Part shown: positions 7,482 through 15,112 of the stretch, one piece after another | Position numbering within the stretch: the first letter of the stretch is position 1 | How the letters are laid out: each line of letters starts with the position of its first letter | From: a virus | Strand: one strand, 5' to 3' | Virus record (IMG/VR): IMGVR_UViG_3300022752_000205 | Coordinates: 1 to 35,345 of that record | Length of the DNA stretch: 35,345 nt | Notes under the pieces: generated by a model | What the model saw: only the letters and a program-made list of their open reading frames with translations | Database searches by the model: none | Told to the model about the DNA's origin: nothing | Translations under genes and position numbers: made by a program

Positions 7482-7975
7482 TCGATCCAATCACGGCCCT
7501 AGCAGGGATACAAAGCGCCATTAGCATGGTCAAGAAGGCAGCAAATGTTGCCAATGACTTAGGCTCACTTGCGCCCATGATTGGCAAACTTTTCGATGCC
7601 AAGTCAACTGCCACCAAAGCCATGCTCCAAGCCAAGCAGTCTGGCAAAGGCAGCAACATGGGGACAGCCCTCCAGATCGAGATGGCACTTGAGCAGGCCA
7701 GAGCATTTGAGGAAGAGCTGAAAATGCTTTTCATGCAGACAGGCAAGATCGATGTCTGGAACAAGATCAAAGCCAGGCAGGCCGAGATGGACCTTGCTGA
7801 TGCCAAAGAAATAAGCGCATTAAAGAAGGCAGAGAAAGCAGCCAAAGAGAAAGAGCAAGAACAACTAGAGATTGGCCTGGCAATTGGTGGAGTCTGCTTT
7901 GTTTTGTTTCTGGTGTTTGTCGGTGTGAATGAATTGATGGAATTTTGCGCAGCTACTAGAAGGTGTGGTCGGTGA
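7478..7975 (+). CDS. Membrane-anchored coiled-coil protein of the lysis region
   Basis: This 165-aa protein starts at MIDPITALAGIQ (ATG 7478, overlapping the previous stop). An upstream TTG at 7454 is in frame but less likely. Residues about 1-60 are Ala/Lys-rich amphipathic helix. About 65-125 is highly charged and predicted coiled coil (Lys/Glu/Ala). About 128-152 is a strongly hydrophobic membrane segment (CFVLFLVFVG), followed by a short Cys-containing tail. The layout resembles uncharacterised proteins next to phage lysis genes. It could anchor or scaffold the lysis complex; an internal virion role is an alternative. Confidence 0.55.
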   Translation: MIDPITALAGIQSAISMVKKAANVANDLGSLAPMIGKLFDAKSTATKAMLQAKQSGKGSNMGTALQIEMALEQARAFEEELKMLFMQTGKIDVWNKIKARQAEMDLADAKEISALKKAEKAAKEKEQEQLEIGLAIGGVCFVLFLVFVGVNELMEFCAATRRCGR

Positions 7976-8127
7976 ATGAGTATCAAAAGACCTTTGACCT
8001 ATGCCTCAAGATATTCGTTTACGGGTGTGTGGCGCTTTATTTTTTGGGGTTTATGAAATTCTTACCTGATGATCTGTCTGACAGAATTGTCAATTTAATG
8101 CTTGGCAAAATAGGATTGGGCAAATGA
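7972..8127 (+). CDS. 51-aa single-span membrane protein (GTG start)
   Basis: The frame starts at GTG 7972 inside the previous stop (GTGA) and ends at TGA 8125-8127 overlapping the next ATG (8124). It encodes MNEYQKTFDLCLKIFVYGCV followed by ALYFLGFMKFLP, a membrane helix (about 12-32), then a soluble amphipathic tail rich in Leu, Asp and Lys. No family is recognised. Coupled overlaps on both sides support it as a real gene of the lysis chain. Confidence 0.55.
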   Translation: MNEYQKTFDLCLKIFVYGCVALYFLGFMKFLPDDLSDRIVNLMLGKIGLGK

Positions 8128-8315
8128 GATATTTATTGCTTTTGTTACTTCTGACTGGTTGCGAAGAGAAATATCGCTACAAGTGCCAGAATCCTGACCA
8201 ATTCCACGCACCAGAGTGCCAAAAGCCTAGATGTCTGTTTACCCAGACTTGTCCAGAATACTTGGTAGCACCAATCTTGGAGAAAAAAGTTGACGAAGTT
8301 AAGCCTAACAACTGA
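8124..8315 (+). CDS. Small Cys-rich lipoprotein
   Basis: This 63-aa protein has an N-terminus (MRYLLLLLLLTGC) that is a signal peptide with a lipobox (LLTG-Cys). The mature part would begin at Cys12 and be lipid-anchored. It contains four further Cys (KC, EC, RC, TC), so disulfides in the periplasm are likely. The start is coupled (ATGA) to the preceding gene. Since a separate Rz/Rz1 pair follows, this is probably not the outer-membrane spanin. Superinfection exclusion or a lysis accessory are possible roles, neither shown by sequence. Confidence 0.65.
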   Translation: MRYLLLLLLLTGCEEKYRYKCQNPDQFHAPECQKPRCLFTQTCPEYLVAPILEKKVDEVKPNN

Positions 8316-8793
8316 AGAAATTGAGGTCAGAGTCTGGAGCATTGTGGTGCTTGCTGTCACTCTGATTCTTTTCTTTATCGTGATTGCTCTTTTGTACTCT
8401 GTGACTTTTGTCACCCAGCCAATCAAGAGCATGGCCCCGATTGACCAGGCATATACCAAGATGCTGAACGATATCGTTCTATTGATTGTGGGCGGCATTG
8501 GCGGTGTTATCGGTAAACGGGCAATGACTTCTAGGCAGCAGCCACCCATGGGCCAGCCAATGTGCCAACCCATGCAAGGTGGTTACGGCCAATATGGATA
8601 CAGCAACAATCACGGGTTTAATGCCACCACCAATGGCATCCCCAATCAACCATTTGGCGCTATGCCCAAGTGGACCAATCCACAATTAGACGAGTCTTGG
8701 ACACCTGGTCCACCACCCACAACGCCACCGGATCATCTTGAAGATGACCATGAGCGCGAACAGCTGGCGCAGGCCAGACAGGAGTCAGAATAA
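8290..8793 (+). CDS. Two-span membrane protein, holin candidate (TTG start)
   Basis: This 167-aa protein has helix 1 at about 15-42 (VWSIVVLAVTLILFFIVIAL) and helix 2 at about 60-77 (DIVLLIVGGIGGVIG), joined by a short loop. A long Gly/Pro/Gln/Asn-rich, then acidic, C-terminal tail follows. Two close spans just before Rz and endolysin suggest a class II-like holin, though the tail is longer than usual. The TTG at 8290 has GGAG about 7 bases upstream. The gene overlaps the lipoprotein gene by 26 bases and meets Rz as TAATG (8791-8795). Confidence 0.6.
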   Translation: MTKLSLTTEEIEVRVWSIVVLAVTLILFFIVIALLYSVTFVTQPIKSMAPIDQAYTKMLNDIVLLIVGGIGGVIGKRAMTSRQQPPMGQPMCQPMQGGYGQYGYSNNHGFNATTNGIPNQPFGAMPKWTNPQLDESWTPGPPPTTPPDHLEDDHEREQLAQARQESE

Positions 8794-9269
8794 TGTTTGG
8801 CATCCCACTACCCTATATCGCCCTGGCAATCGGCATTGCCTTGTTTGGCTCTTACCGAGGTGGCTATCACTTTGGCTGGGAAGACAGGGACAATGACATG
8901 AAGATTGCCATTGCCCAAAAGAATGATGAAGCCAGAGCCAAAGAGAAAGAGCTTGGCGAGAAACTACAAGATCAGGAAACGAAACTCAGAAAGGCCCAAG
9001 ATGATGTCAAGAAAAAACAGTCTGCTATGCATGAGCTTGCTCGCACTGGTCGGTTGCGCCTCCCAACCGCAAGTTGTCCACAAAACAGTGCAAGTGCCAC
9101 CATTGCCACTGGAAATACACAACCCAGCCAGTCCGATGCAAGCGAATCTGAGCGACAGACTATTGCAGCTCTTATCGATATCGCAGCCGATGGAGACAAA
9201 GCCATTGCCAAACTCAACGCCTGCGCCAGCGCCTATGAAGAAGTAAGGAGACTTGTCAATGGTCAATAG
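8793..9269 (+). CDS. Rz: Rz-like inner-membrane spanin
   Basis: This 158-aa protein has one N-terminal membrane anchor (about 5-22, LPYIALAIGIALFGSY). A long charged coiled coil follows (about 35-85, rich in Lys, Glu, Gln), then a periplasmic C-terminal domain with two Cys (SCPQ and NACAS). This is the layout of i-spanins, which bridge to the lipoprotein Rz1 and fuse the inner and outer membranes at the end of lysis. Rz1 is nested in the +1 frame within it. The start overlaps the holin candidate's stop. The end overlaps the endolysin start by 11 bases. Confidence 0.8.
   Translation: MFGIPLPYIALAIGIALFGSYRGGYHFGWEDRDNDMKIAIAQKNDEARAKEKELGEKLQDQETKLRKAQDDVKKKQSAMHELARTGRLRLPTASCPQNSASATIATGNTQPSQSDASESERQTIAALIDIAADGDKAIAKLNACASAYEEVRRLVNGQ
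9001..9246 (+). CDS. Rz1: Rz1-like outer-membrane lipoprotein spanin, nested in Rz
   Basis: This 81-aa protein (start 9001, or 9004 one codon later) lies wholly inside Rz in another frame. MMSRKNSLLCMSLLALVGC is a signal peptide with lipobox LVGC, lipidated at Cys19. The mature part has a Pro-rich stretch (VPPLPLEIHNPASP) typical of Rz1. The longer in-frame extension back to 8905 would put a charged segment before the signal and is rejected. The nested arrangement is the classical one for spanin pairs. Confidence 0.82.
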   Translation: MMSRKNSLLCMSLLALVGCASQPQVVHKTVQVPPLPLEIHNPASPMQANLSDRLLQLLSISQPMETKPLPNSTPAPAPMKK

Positions 9270-9852
9270 TCAGCAGCTCCAGCAACTGCACATTGGCCCA
9301 GAGTGGGTCGATGCGCTTAATGAGACTTTCCAGCGCTTTGACATTTCAACGCCATTGCGCCAGGCTGCATTCATTGGCCAGTGCAGCCATGAGTGTGGCA
9401 ATTTCAGAATCCTAGAAGAGAACTTAAATTACAGGGCAGAGGCTTTGCAAAAGCTCTGGCCCAAGCGCTTTGACGCGGCCAAGGCCCAAGCCTGCGCCAG
9501 AAACCCAAAACTCATTGCAAATACTGTTTACAGCAACCGAATGGGCAATCGAGATGAGGCCAGTGGTGATGGATATCGTTTCCGAGGCCGTGGTTGCATT
9601 CAATTGACAGGCTCTGCCAACTACCACCACGCTGGCCAAGCGCTTGGCGTGGACCTGATCATGCAGCCGGAGCTGGTGGCCACGCCCCAGTATGCAGCGC
9701 TCACTGCCGGATGGTTTTGGAACACCCACAAGCTCAATCAGTATGCGGATAGTCAAGACTATCGGACCTTGACCAAAAAGATCAATGGCGGATTTATTGG
9801 ATTAGATGATAGGATTAAGCATATAAATGAAGCACTTGCAGTGCTTACTTAA
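9259..9852 (+). CDS. Endolysin, glycoside hydrolase family 19 (chitinase-like muramidase)
   Basis: This 197-aa protein cleaves the glycan strand of host peptidoglycan at lysis. GH19 hallmarks: RQAAFIGQCSHECGNFR with the catalytic acid Glu45, then LEENLNYRAEAL (52-63), FRGRGCIQLTG (the substrate-groove segment), and a C-terminal TAGWFWNTHKLN plus KKINGG. There is no signal peptide or added wall-binding domain, so it depends on the holin. ATG 9259 lies 8 bases after AAGGAG. The in-frame TTG at 9253 is too close to that Shine-Dalgarno. It is the last gene of the lysis cassette. Confidence 0.9.
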   Translation: MVNSQQLQQLHIGPEWVDALNETFQRFDISTPLRQAAFIGQCSHECGNFRILEENLNYRAEALQKLWPKRFDAAKAQACARNPKLIANTVYSNRMGNRDEASGDGYRFRGRGCIQLTGSANYHHAGQALGVDLIMQPELVATPQYAALTAGWFWNTHKLNQYADSQDYRTLTKKINGGFIGLDDRIKHINEALAVLT

Positions 9853-9887
9853 ATTAAATTGACATATAAGTCATATAAGGTGCTGAT

Positions 9888-10262
9888 ATGTCAAACATTC
9901 CCACACCAGAAGACGCTGCACACTTTGCACAAAGTGTCAGGAAATGGCAAGCAATTCTTAATCTTGGCGACTGGCGCATAGAGAAGGGATTAAAGCCTGC
10001 AAAGAATGCCATGGCCTCAGTGGAATTCAATGAGGGCGCGAGGCTGGCCACATATCGTTTGGGTGACTTTGGCGCGGAAAAAATTACGAAGGAATCTTTG
10101 GACCAGACGGCCCTGCATGAACTGCTTCATGTCTTTTTGCATGACCTTATGACAGTGGCCCAAGACCCCAAGTCATCTCAAGATGAGATTGAGACGCAAG
10201 AGCATAGGGTGGTCAATCTGCTAGAAAAGTTGTTGATTAAGGATTCCCATGAGTGGACATAA
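9888..10262 (+). CDS. HExxH zinc metallopeptidase-like protein
   Basis: In this 124-aa protein the motif TALHELLHVFLHD (about 75-87) gives HELLH (H77, E78, H81). A downstream IETQEHRVVNLLEKLL supplies a candidate third zinc ligand (Glu105) on a following helix, the gluzincin arrangement. The N-terminal half (VRKWQAILNLGDWRI, then beta strands) resembles small phage proteins of this type. There is no signal peptide, so it acts in the cytoplasm. The start has AAGGTG 7 bases upstream. It overlaps the metallophosphoesterase gene by 14 bases. Substrate unknown; a processing protease or a host-takeover factor are both possible. Confidence 0.65.
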   Translation: MSNIPTPEDAAHFAQSVRKWQAILNLGDWRIEKGLKPAKNAMASVEFNEGARLATYRLGDFGAEKITKESLDQTALHELLHVFLHDLMTVAQDPKSSQDEIETQEHRVVNLLEKLLIKDSHEWT

Positions 10263-11235
10263 TGAAACTTGCACAGACACTGAATTTATCCAGTTGTGGG
10301 GTCAACTTCAGTCTGCCACAAGAGTGGCCGAGCATCTTGCAATAAGTGTCAGAGCCACTCATTTACGCAGAAGGTGGATTGAAAAACAATACAACATGGC
10401 ACTTCCCGCAATTGACCATCGTGGTGTTAAATACGATAAAAACAAACCCAAGTCATTTTCACCACTCAAGCAAGTTGAGCTTGGAATGCTGGATGGCACT
10501 GTGATTGTGTTCTCTGATGCGCACTTCATACCTGGTCAAAGAACAACGGCCTTTAAGGGTCTTTTGTGGGCCATCCAAGAATTCAAGCCCAAGGCCATCA
10601 TCTGCAATGGGGATGCGTTTGATGGTGCATCTATCAGCCGCCATGACATTACTGACCAGCCTCAGACTTCAGTTGTCCAAGAATTGAAAGCCTGCCAAGG
10701 TGCATTGGGGGAGATCGAGGAAGTGGCCAAGGCAGCGAGGCACAATGTAAAGCTACTGTTTACATGGGGCAATCACGATATTCGATTTGGCAATAGATTA
10801 GCGCAACACGCACCACAATACAAAGAAGTATTGGGATTTAAGTTGACAGACCATATCCCAGATTGGGACTTCTGTTGGGCAGTATGGCCTACTGAGAATG
10901 TCATTATCAAGCACCGATATAAGGGTGGAGTCCATGCCACACACAACAATACTGTCAATGCGGGTGTTTCGGTGGTCACGGGGCATCTGCATAGCCTCAA
11001 AGTGACCCCTTTTAGCGACTATAACGGGGTTCGATACGGGGTGGATACAGGGACATTGGCTGAGACTGATGGGCCACAATTTACTTATGCCGAGATAAAC
11101 CCCAATAACCACAGATCGGGCTTTGCGGTGCTGAACTTCTTCAATGGTCGATTGTTATGGCCAGAACTGGTCCATAAATTTGATGAGGACATGATCCAGT
11201 TTAGGGGTGAGGTCATTGATGTGGGGGAATTTTGA
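10249..11235 (+). CDS. Metallophosphoesterase with N-terminal HTH-like segment
   Basis: This 328-aa protein has a helix-turn-helix-like DNA-binding region at about 11-45 (EFIQLWGQLQSATRVAEHL, RATHLRRRW). From 84 on it is a calcineurin-like phosphoesterase: VFSDAH (88-92), CNGDAFDG (119-126), WGNHD (173-177), KHRYKGGVHATHNN and GHLH (245-248) supply the two-metal site. Many phages carry such HTH-phosphoesterase fusions; a nucleic-acid substrate is plausible but unproven. ATG 10249 has AAGGA 5 bases upstream. The gene ends in a TTGA overlap with the next small gene. Confidence 0.8.
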   Translation: MSGHNETCTDTEFIQLWGQLQSATRVAEHLAISVRATHLRRRWIEKQYNMALPAIDHRGVKYDKNKPKSFSPLKQVELGMLDGTVIVFSDAHFIPGQRTTAFKGLLWAIQEFKPKAIICNGDAFDGASISRHDITDQPQTSVVQELKACQGALGEIEEVAKAARHNVKLLFTWGNHDIRFGNRLAQHAPQYKEVLGFKLTDHIPDWDFCWAVWPTENVIIKHRYKGGVHATHNNTVNAGVSVVTGHLHSLKVTPFSDYNGVRYGVDTGTLAETDGPQFTYAEINPNNHRSGFAVLNFFNGRLLWPELVHKFDEDMIQFRGEVIDVGEF

Positions 11236-11375
11236 GCGCCTGGCTGATCATTCTGACTGGGGCGATCTATGCCTACATTGCTGGGGAGCAGCTGCTTAAA
11301 GGCAATGCGTCTATGGCGGTGGTCTATGCAGGCTACGCATTTTCAAATGTGGGGCTGTATTTGATGGCCAAGTAA
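11232..11375 (+). CDS. 47-aa two-span membrane protein (TTG start)
   Basis: The frame begins at TTG 11232 overlapping the phosphoesterase stop. It encodes two hydrophobic helices: WLIILTGAIYAYIAGEQ, then a short Lys/Gly/Asn turn and VVYAGYAFSNVGLYLMAK. I recall small proteins of this shape in other aquatic phages, often near lysis or tail genes. Function is unknown; a holin-like or membrane-association role is possible. Confidence 0.55.
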   Translation: MSAWLIILTGAIYAYIAGEQLLKGNASMAVVYAGYAFSNVGLYLMAK

Positions 11376-11400
11376 GCTCCATTTAGGGCAAAATTGAGCC

Positions 11401-12051
11401 ATGGCCACCAAACAGCAACAACTTGAAGCCCCATCCATACCGAGTCTGGGTTATCCCCCAGAGGTGTATGAGCGCAGGAATTTCAACGAGAACAATAGCG
11501 CCTTAAACATTTTCTTTAGAAAACTGACCACAAACCTTGGTTCTTTGTTTGGACCAAGGGGTGGCAAGTTTATGAATAACCCTCATGGGGCATTTCAAGA
11601 CTCGACCGATCAAGTGGCTGCCAACACCACCACGGCCTATCCGGTCACATTCAACACCACAGACTTTGCCAATGGCGTGACTATTGCCAGTGGATCAAGG
11701 ATCACTGTGGCCGATGCCGGAATCTGGAACTTGCAGTTTTCTATTCAGTTTACAAATACGACAAATTCTTCTCAGGATGTGGATGTCTGGTTTCGGGTCA
11801 ATGGTACAAATGTAGCTAACTCAAACAGCAGATTTGGCTTTGCACCCAGAAAAAGTCCTGGAGACCCGTATCACACCATTGCTGCCATGAATTACTTTGT
11901 CAGCTTAAATGCGACCAACTATGTTGAGATAATGTGGAGGCCAACCGACACGGGTGTGTCCATTGAGCAATACGCTGCTGGAACAAGCCCAACACGGCCA
12001 GCAGTCCCATCAGCCATTGTCACAATGAGCTTTGTGTCTAACATTACCTAA
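11401..12051 (+). CDS. Virion protein with C-terminal C1q/TNF-like beta domain
   Basis: In this 216-aa protein residues 1-60 are extended (SIPSLGYPPEVYERRNFNEN then a helix) and probably attach to the tail. Residues about 62-216 are beta-rich with Thr/Asn/Ser-rich strands (the segment around ITVADAGIWNLQFSIQF and VDVWFRVNGTNV, the end AIVTMSFVS), the pattern of C1q-like jelly-roll domains in phage tail tips and needles. It directly precedes the gp10-like nozzle gene, so a tail knob, needle or fibre tip is likely. Upstream Shine-Dalgarno is weak. Confidence 0.6.
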   Translation: MATKQQQLEAPSIPSLGYPPEVYERRNFNENNSALNIFFRKLTTNLGSLFGPRGGKFMNNPHGAFQDSTDQVAANTTTAYPVTFNTTDFANGVTIASGSRITVADAGIWNLQFSIQFTNTTNSSQDVDVWFRVNGTNVANSNSRFGFAPRKSPGDPYHTIAAMNYFVSLNATNYVEIMWRPTDTGVSIEQYAAGTSPTRPAVPSAIVTMSFVSNIT

Positions 12052-12059
12052 ATACTGCC

Positions 12060-13538
12060 ATGTACATACCACTCAAATTACCGCCAGGCATTTATAGAAA
12101 CGGCACTGAATACCAGGCAGCAGGCCGATGGTATGACGCAAACCTAGTTCGCTGGTATGAGAACACTTTACGGCCCATGGGTGGCTGGAGAAAACGTGCA
12201 TCTGGCCAAATGTCTGGTTCATGCCGAGGGTTCATCACTTGGCGCGATAACAGTGCTAATCGATTTATTGCAGCTGGTACGCATACCAAACTGTATGCGA
12301 TGAATGAGGCTGGAACACTTAAAGAAATTACGCCAACCGGATTCACAGCTGGATCGGCCAGTGCATTGTCCACGACAGGCTATGGGTACAGCACTTATGG
12401 CTCACTGGCCTATGGTACGCCACGGCCAGACACTGGAACAATTACCCCGGCCACCACATGGTCCATGGACACATGGGGTGAGTATTTGATTGCCTGCTCC
12501 AATGCCGATGGCAAGCTCTATGAATGGCAGTTGGGGTTTACAACACCGACACTGGCAGCGGCAATTACCAATGCGCCAGTCAACAATAAAGCTGTTTTGG
12601 TCACTTCAGAGCGCATTATGTTTGCCCTTGGCGCTGGTGGAAACCCGAGAAAAATACAGTGGTGCGACCAAGAAAATAACACTCTATGGACACCAGCTGG
12701 TGACAATCAGGCAGGCGATTATGAGCTGGCAACGCCTGGCACATTGCTCGCTGGCAAGCGCGTCAAGGGTGTAAACCTACTCTTTACAGATGTGGATGTC
12801 CACACGGCCCAGTATGTTGGCGCACCATTTGTCTATGGCTTTGAGAAGGCTGGATCAGGTTGTGGTCTTATTTCGGCCCAGGCAGTGGCGGCTATTGATA
12901 CGGCAGCCATTTGGATGTCACGCGCAGGCTTTTGGATTTATGACGGCTATGTCAAGCCACTGCCAAGTGATGTCTCGGATTATGTCTTTGGCAATATGAA
13001 CTTTAACCAGGCATCCAAAGTCTATGCTGTCCACAATAGTAAATTTGGTGAAATCTGGTGGTATTACCCAAGCAGCTCAAGTAATGAAAATGACTCTTAT
13101 GTCACTTTCAATTACAGAGAAAATCACTGGAACATAGGCGCATTGGCCCGTACTGCTGGCACTGACTCTGGGGTTTTTGTTAACCCATTGATGGTTTCAA
13201 CCGATGGCTTTATCTATGAGCATGAGGTCGGTTTTGCCTATGACAGCGCCAGCCTTTATGCCGAGTCTGGACCAGTCCAGTTGGGCAATGGCGACAATAT
13301 CATGTCTGTGCGTCAAGTTATTCCAGATGAGCAGACACTGGGTGAGGCGGTGGTTTCATTTAAAACCCGCAATTACCCGACAGGCACACAATCCACATTT
13401 GGACCATATACGGCAGCCAACCCGACTTCAGTCCGGTTTTCTGGCCGTCAGGTCAATGTGAAGGTGACTGGCAACACTTTGGCCGACTGGCGTGTTGGCG
13501 TGATGAGATTAGAGGCTGTGCCGTCTGGTAAGCGATGA
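12060..13538 (+). CDS. Tail hub/nozzle protein, P22 gp10-like (DNA stabilisation)
   Basis: This 492-aa protein has a length close to P22 gp10 (472 aa). The opening (PLKLPPGIYRNGTEYQAAGRWYDANLVRWY, about 4-33) is the conserved N-terminus of this family. The rest is mostly beta strands with repeated (W/Y)-D/N-G motifs, expected for the propeller-like nozzle that plugs the tail channel and holds packaged DNA. Short-tailed phages use it below the adaptor. The stop overlaps the next start (ATGA). There is no Shine-Dalgarno before ATG 12060, only an 8-base gap after the preceding stop, so coupling is likely. Confidence 0.75.
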   Translation: MYIPLKLPPGIYRNGTEYQAAGRWYDANLVRWYENTLRPMGGWRKRASGQMSGSCRGFITWRDNSANRFIAAGTHTKLYAMNEAGTLKEITPTGFTAGSASALSTTGYGYSTYGSLAYGTPRPDTGTITPATTWSMDTWGEYLIACSNADGKLYEWQLGFTTPTLAAAITNAPVNNKAVLVTSERIMFALGAGGNPRKIQWCDQENNTLWTPAGDNQAGDYELATPGTLLAGKRVKGVNLLFTDVDVHTAQYVGAPFVYGFEKAGSGCGLISAQAVAAIDTAAIWMSRAGFWIYDGYVKPLPSDVSDYVFGNMNFNQASKVYAVHNSKFGEIWWYYPSSSSNENDSYVTFNYRENHWNIGALARTAGTDSGVFVNPLMVSTDGFIYEHEVGFAYDSASLYAESGPVQLGNGDNIMSVRQVIPDEQTLGEAVVSFKTRNYPTGTQSTFGPYTAANPTSVRFSGRQVNVKVTGNTLADWRVGVMRLEAVPSGKR

Positions 13539-13903
13539 GTGATCAAGAGCATTTGGAAAGGTTGCGCCACCATGTGGAGGCGGCATTAGAATACTCTGGA
13601 GGCACACATAATTTTGACGATGTCGCTGAGATGGTTGAGGATCACAGATTACAGCTGTGGCCAGCCAAGGACTCGGTGGTGTTGACAGAGATCATTGTCT
13701 ATCCCAGGCTAAAGAATTTGCATTATTTTCTGGCTGGTGGCGACCTAGATGAACTCTCAAGGATGAGACCATTGATCGAATCCTGGGGCAAATCAGTTGG
13801 TTGCACCAGGGTGACTTTGGCAGGCCGAAGAGGCTGGGCAAAGACATTTTTGAAAGACGAAGGTTACAGTCCACAATGGTCTGTAATGGCAAAGGAACTT
13901 TAG
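13535..13903 (+). CDS. GNAT-like small phage protein, possibly virion-associated
   Basis: This 122-aa protein has the pattern FDDVAEMVEDHRLQLWPAKD, VVLTEIIVYPRLKNLHYFLAG, then RPLIESWGKSVGC and LAGRRGWAKTFLKDEGY. I recall it from proteins between nozzle and internal virion genes of podoviruses; their fold resembles an acetyltransferase. The usual acetyl-CoA loop (Q/RxxGxG/A) is not obvious, so catalysis is doubtful. It starts in an ATGA overlap with the nozzle gene and is followed, after an exact 9-base spacer, by the first internal virion gene. Confidence 0.55.
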   Translation: MSDQEHLERLRHHVEAALEYSGGTHNFDDVAEMVEDHRLQLWPAKDSVVLTEIIVYPRLKNLHYFLAGGDLDELSRMRPLIESWGKSVGCTRVTLAGRRGWAKTFLKDEGYSPQWSVMAKEL

Positions 13904-13912
13904 GGGATAAAT

Positions 13913-15103
13913 ATGGCATCAGAAGCACTCAATTGGGCATTGGCCAACGGCATGACGCAGGCCGAATTTGATCGGAACATTTTCAACGCTGTGCTTGACG
14001 CACAGAAAAACAATACCAGCAATGCGCTTTTACGCATTGAGATGGACCGACTTGGCATTAGTCCAGAAGATGTGGCCCGTGCTACTGGTGTTACGACTCA
14101 GAGTGTTGCGTCTCAATACACGGCAGCAGTGCCAAAGACTGAGGCTGAATTAATTGCCAATGCCGCGGCTGATGCAGAACTTGCAGCCCGTACAGCCAGA
14201 GACAGAACAGCCAGCCAAGCATTAATTGATGCCAGAAATTTAGAGGCTAGAACTTCTGCTGGAACTTTGACTGCGGCCCAGAAGGCTGCGGCTGATGCGG
14301 CCCAGTTGGCTTTGGTGACTAGCCAAAACGAAGCGGCTTTACGTTTGCAACAACGCAATGCAGCAGCGGCTGCGGCTGCTGCTGAAGCAGCCCGTTTGGC
14401 TGGATTAAGAACTAGCACTGGCGTAACTGGCACTGGCATGACTGGTGGCGCTGGTGGCGTGACTGGTGGCACTGGTGGCACTGGTGGCGCGGCTGGTGGC
14501 ACTGGCGGCTTACTTGGTCCAACTGGCAGCATGAGCATTACTGGCACAACGCCATTCGCAAATGCCACTCAAGGCTTTGCCCAAAACTTTGGAAATTACA
14601 CATCAATCCCAATTGGCGCTCAGTACAACCCCAACGTGGTTGGCGGCACTGGCTCACCTTATGCCCAAGTCATGGGCCAGATGCGACCAGTTGGCAATCC
14701 ATACGCGAATGTGGTGGCAGGCCAAGCAATGGGTGGCTACAACCCTGCTTTATATGACCAGATTGCCGCGGCTAATTTGGCGCAAGATATTGCTGCCAAA
14801 GGTGGCACAACATTGGCTGATTATTATGGCGGTGGCGACAGTGGCGGTGATGGTGGTGGAACTGGCGGTGGCGGTGGTGCTACCGGTGGCGGTGGTGGTG
14901 GTGCAATGGCCAAAGGTGGCTATGTCCATGGCGGCCTGATGTTTGGGGCAAACCCTCCTGGTCCAGATGATGGCGCTGTCAATCTTGACATGGGCGAGTA
15001 TGTGATCAAGAAGTCTTCAGTCGATAAGTATGGCCGTGGACTTTTGGACATGATCAATGAGGGCAAAGTGCCTGCCAAGAAAATGAAATCTTTACTCGGA
15101 TAA
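13913..15103 (+). CDS. Internal virion / ejection-type protein with Gly-rich linkers
   Basis: In this 396-aa protein residues 1-70 are helical with a small HTH-like repeat (MTQAEFDRNIF; LGISPEDVARATGV). About 78-165 is an Ala-rich helix. About 165-205 is Gly/Thr repeats (VTGGTGGTGG type). About 300-330 is nearly pure Gly with Asp/Thr. The last 60 residues are a conserved module (GYVHGGLMFG, PGPDDGAVNLDMGEYVIKKS) that recurs in structural proteins of many phages. It is the first of five genes in the ejection-protein position of short-tailed phages. TAGGGGATAAAT precedes the start (9-base spacer). Confidence 0.65.
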   Translation: MASEALNWALANGMTQAEFDRNIFNAVLDAQKNNTSNALLRIEMDRLGISPEDVARATGVTTQSVASQYTAAVPKTEAELIANAAADAELAARTARDRTASQALIDARNLEARTSAGTLTAAQKAAADAAQLALVTSQNEAALRLQQRNAAAAAAAAEAARLAGLRTSTGVTGTGMTGGAGGVTGGTGGTGGAAGGTGGLLGPTGSMSITGTTPFANATQGFAQNFGNYTSIPIGAQYNPNVVGGTGSPYAQVMGQMRPVGNPYANVVAGQAMGGYNPALYDQIAAANLAQDIAAKGGTTLADYYGGGDSGGDGGGTGGGGGATGGGGGGAMAKGGYVHGGLMFGANPPGPDDGAVNLDMGEYVIKKSSVDKYGRGLLDMINEGKVPAKKMKSLLG

Positions 15104-15112
15104 GGTGGCAAT

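Noticed and set aside
8905-9000. N-terminal extension of Rz1 back to 8905
   Set aside because: It would place a long charged stretch before the lipoprotein signal peptide, which must be at the N-terminus.
9853-9887. TTGACA followed by TATAAG-like sequences as a promoter for the peptidase gene
   Set aside because: At 16-18 bases from TTGACA there is no acceptable -10 (GCTGAT or neighbours), and the TATAAG matches are at the wrong distance.
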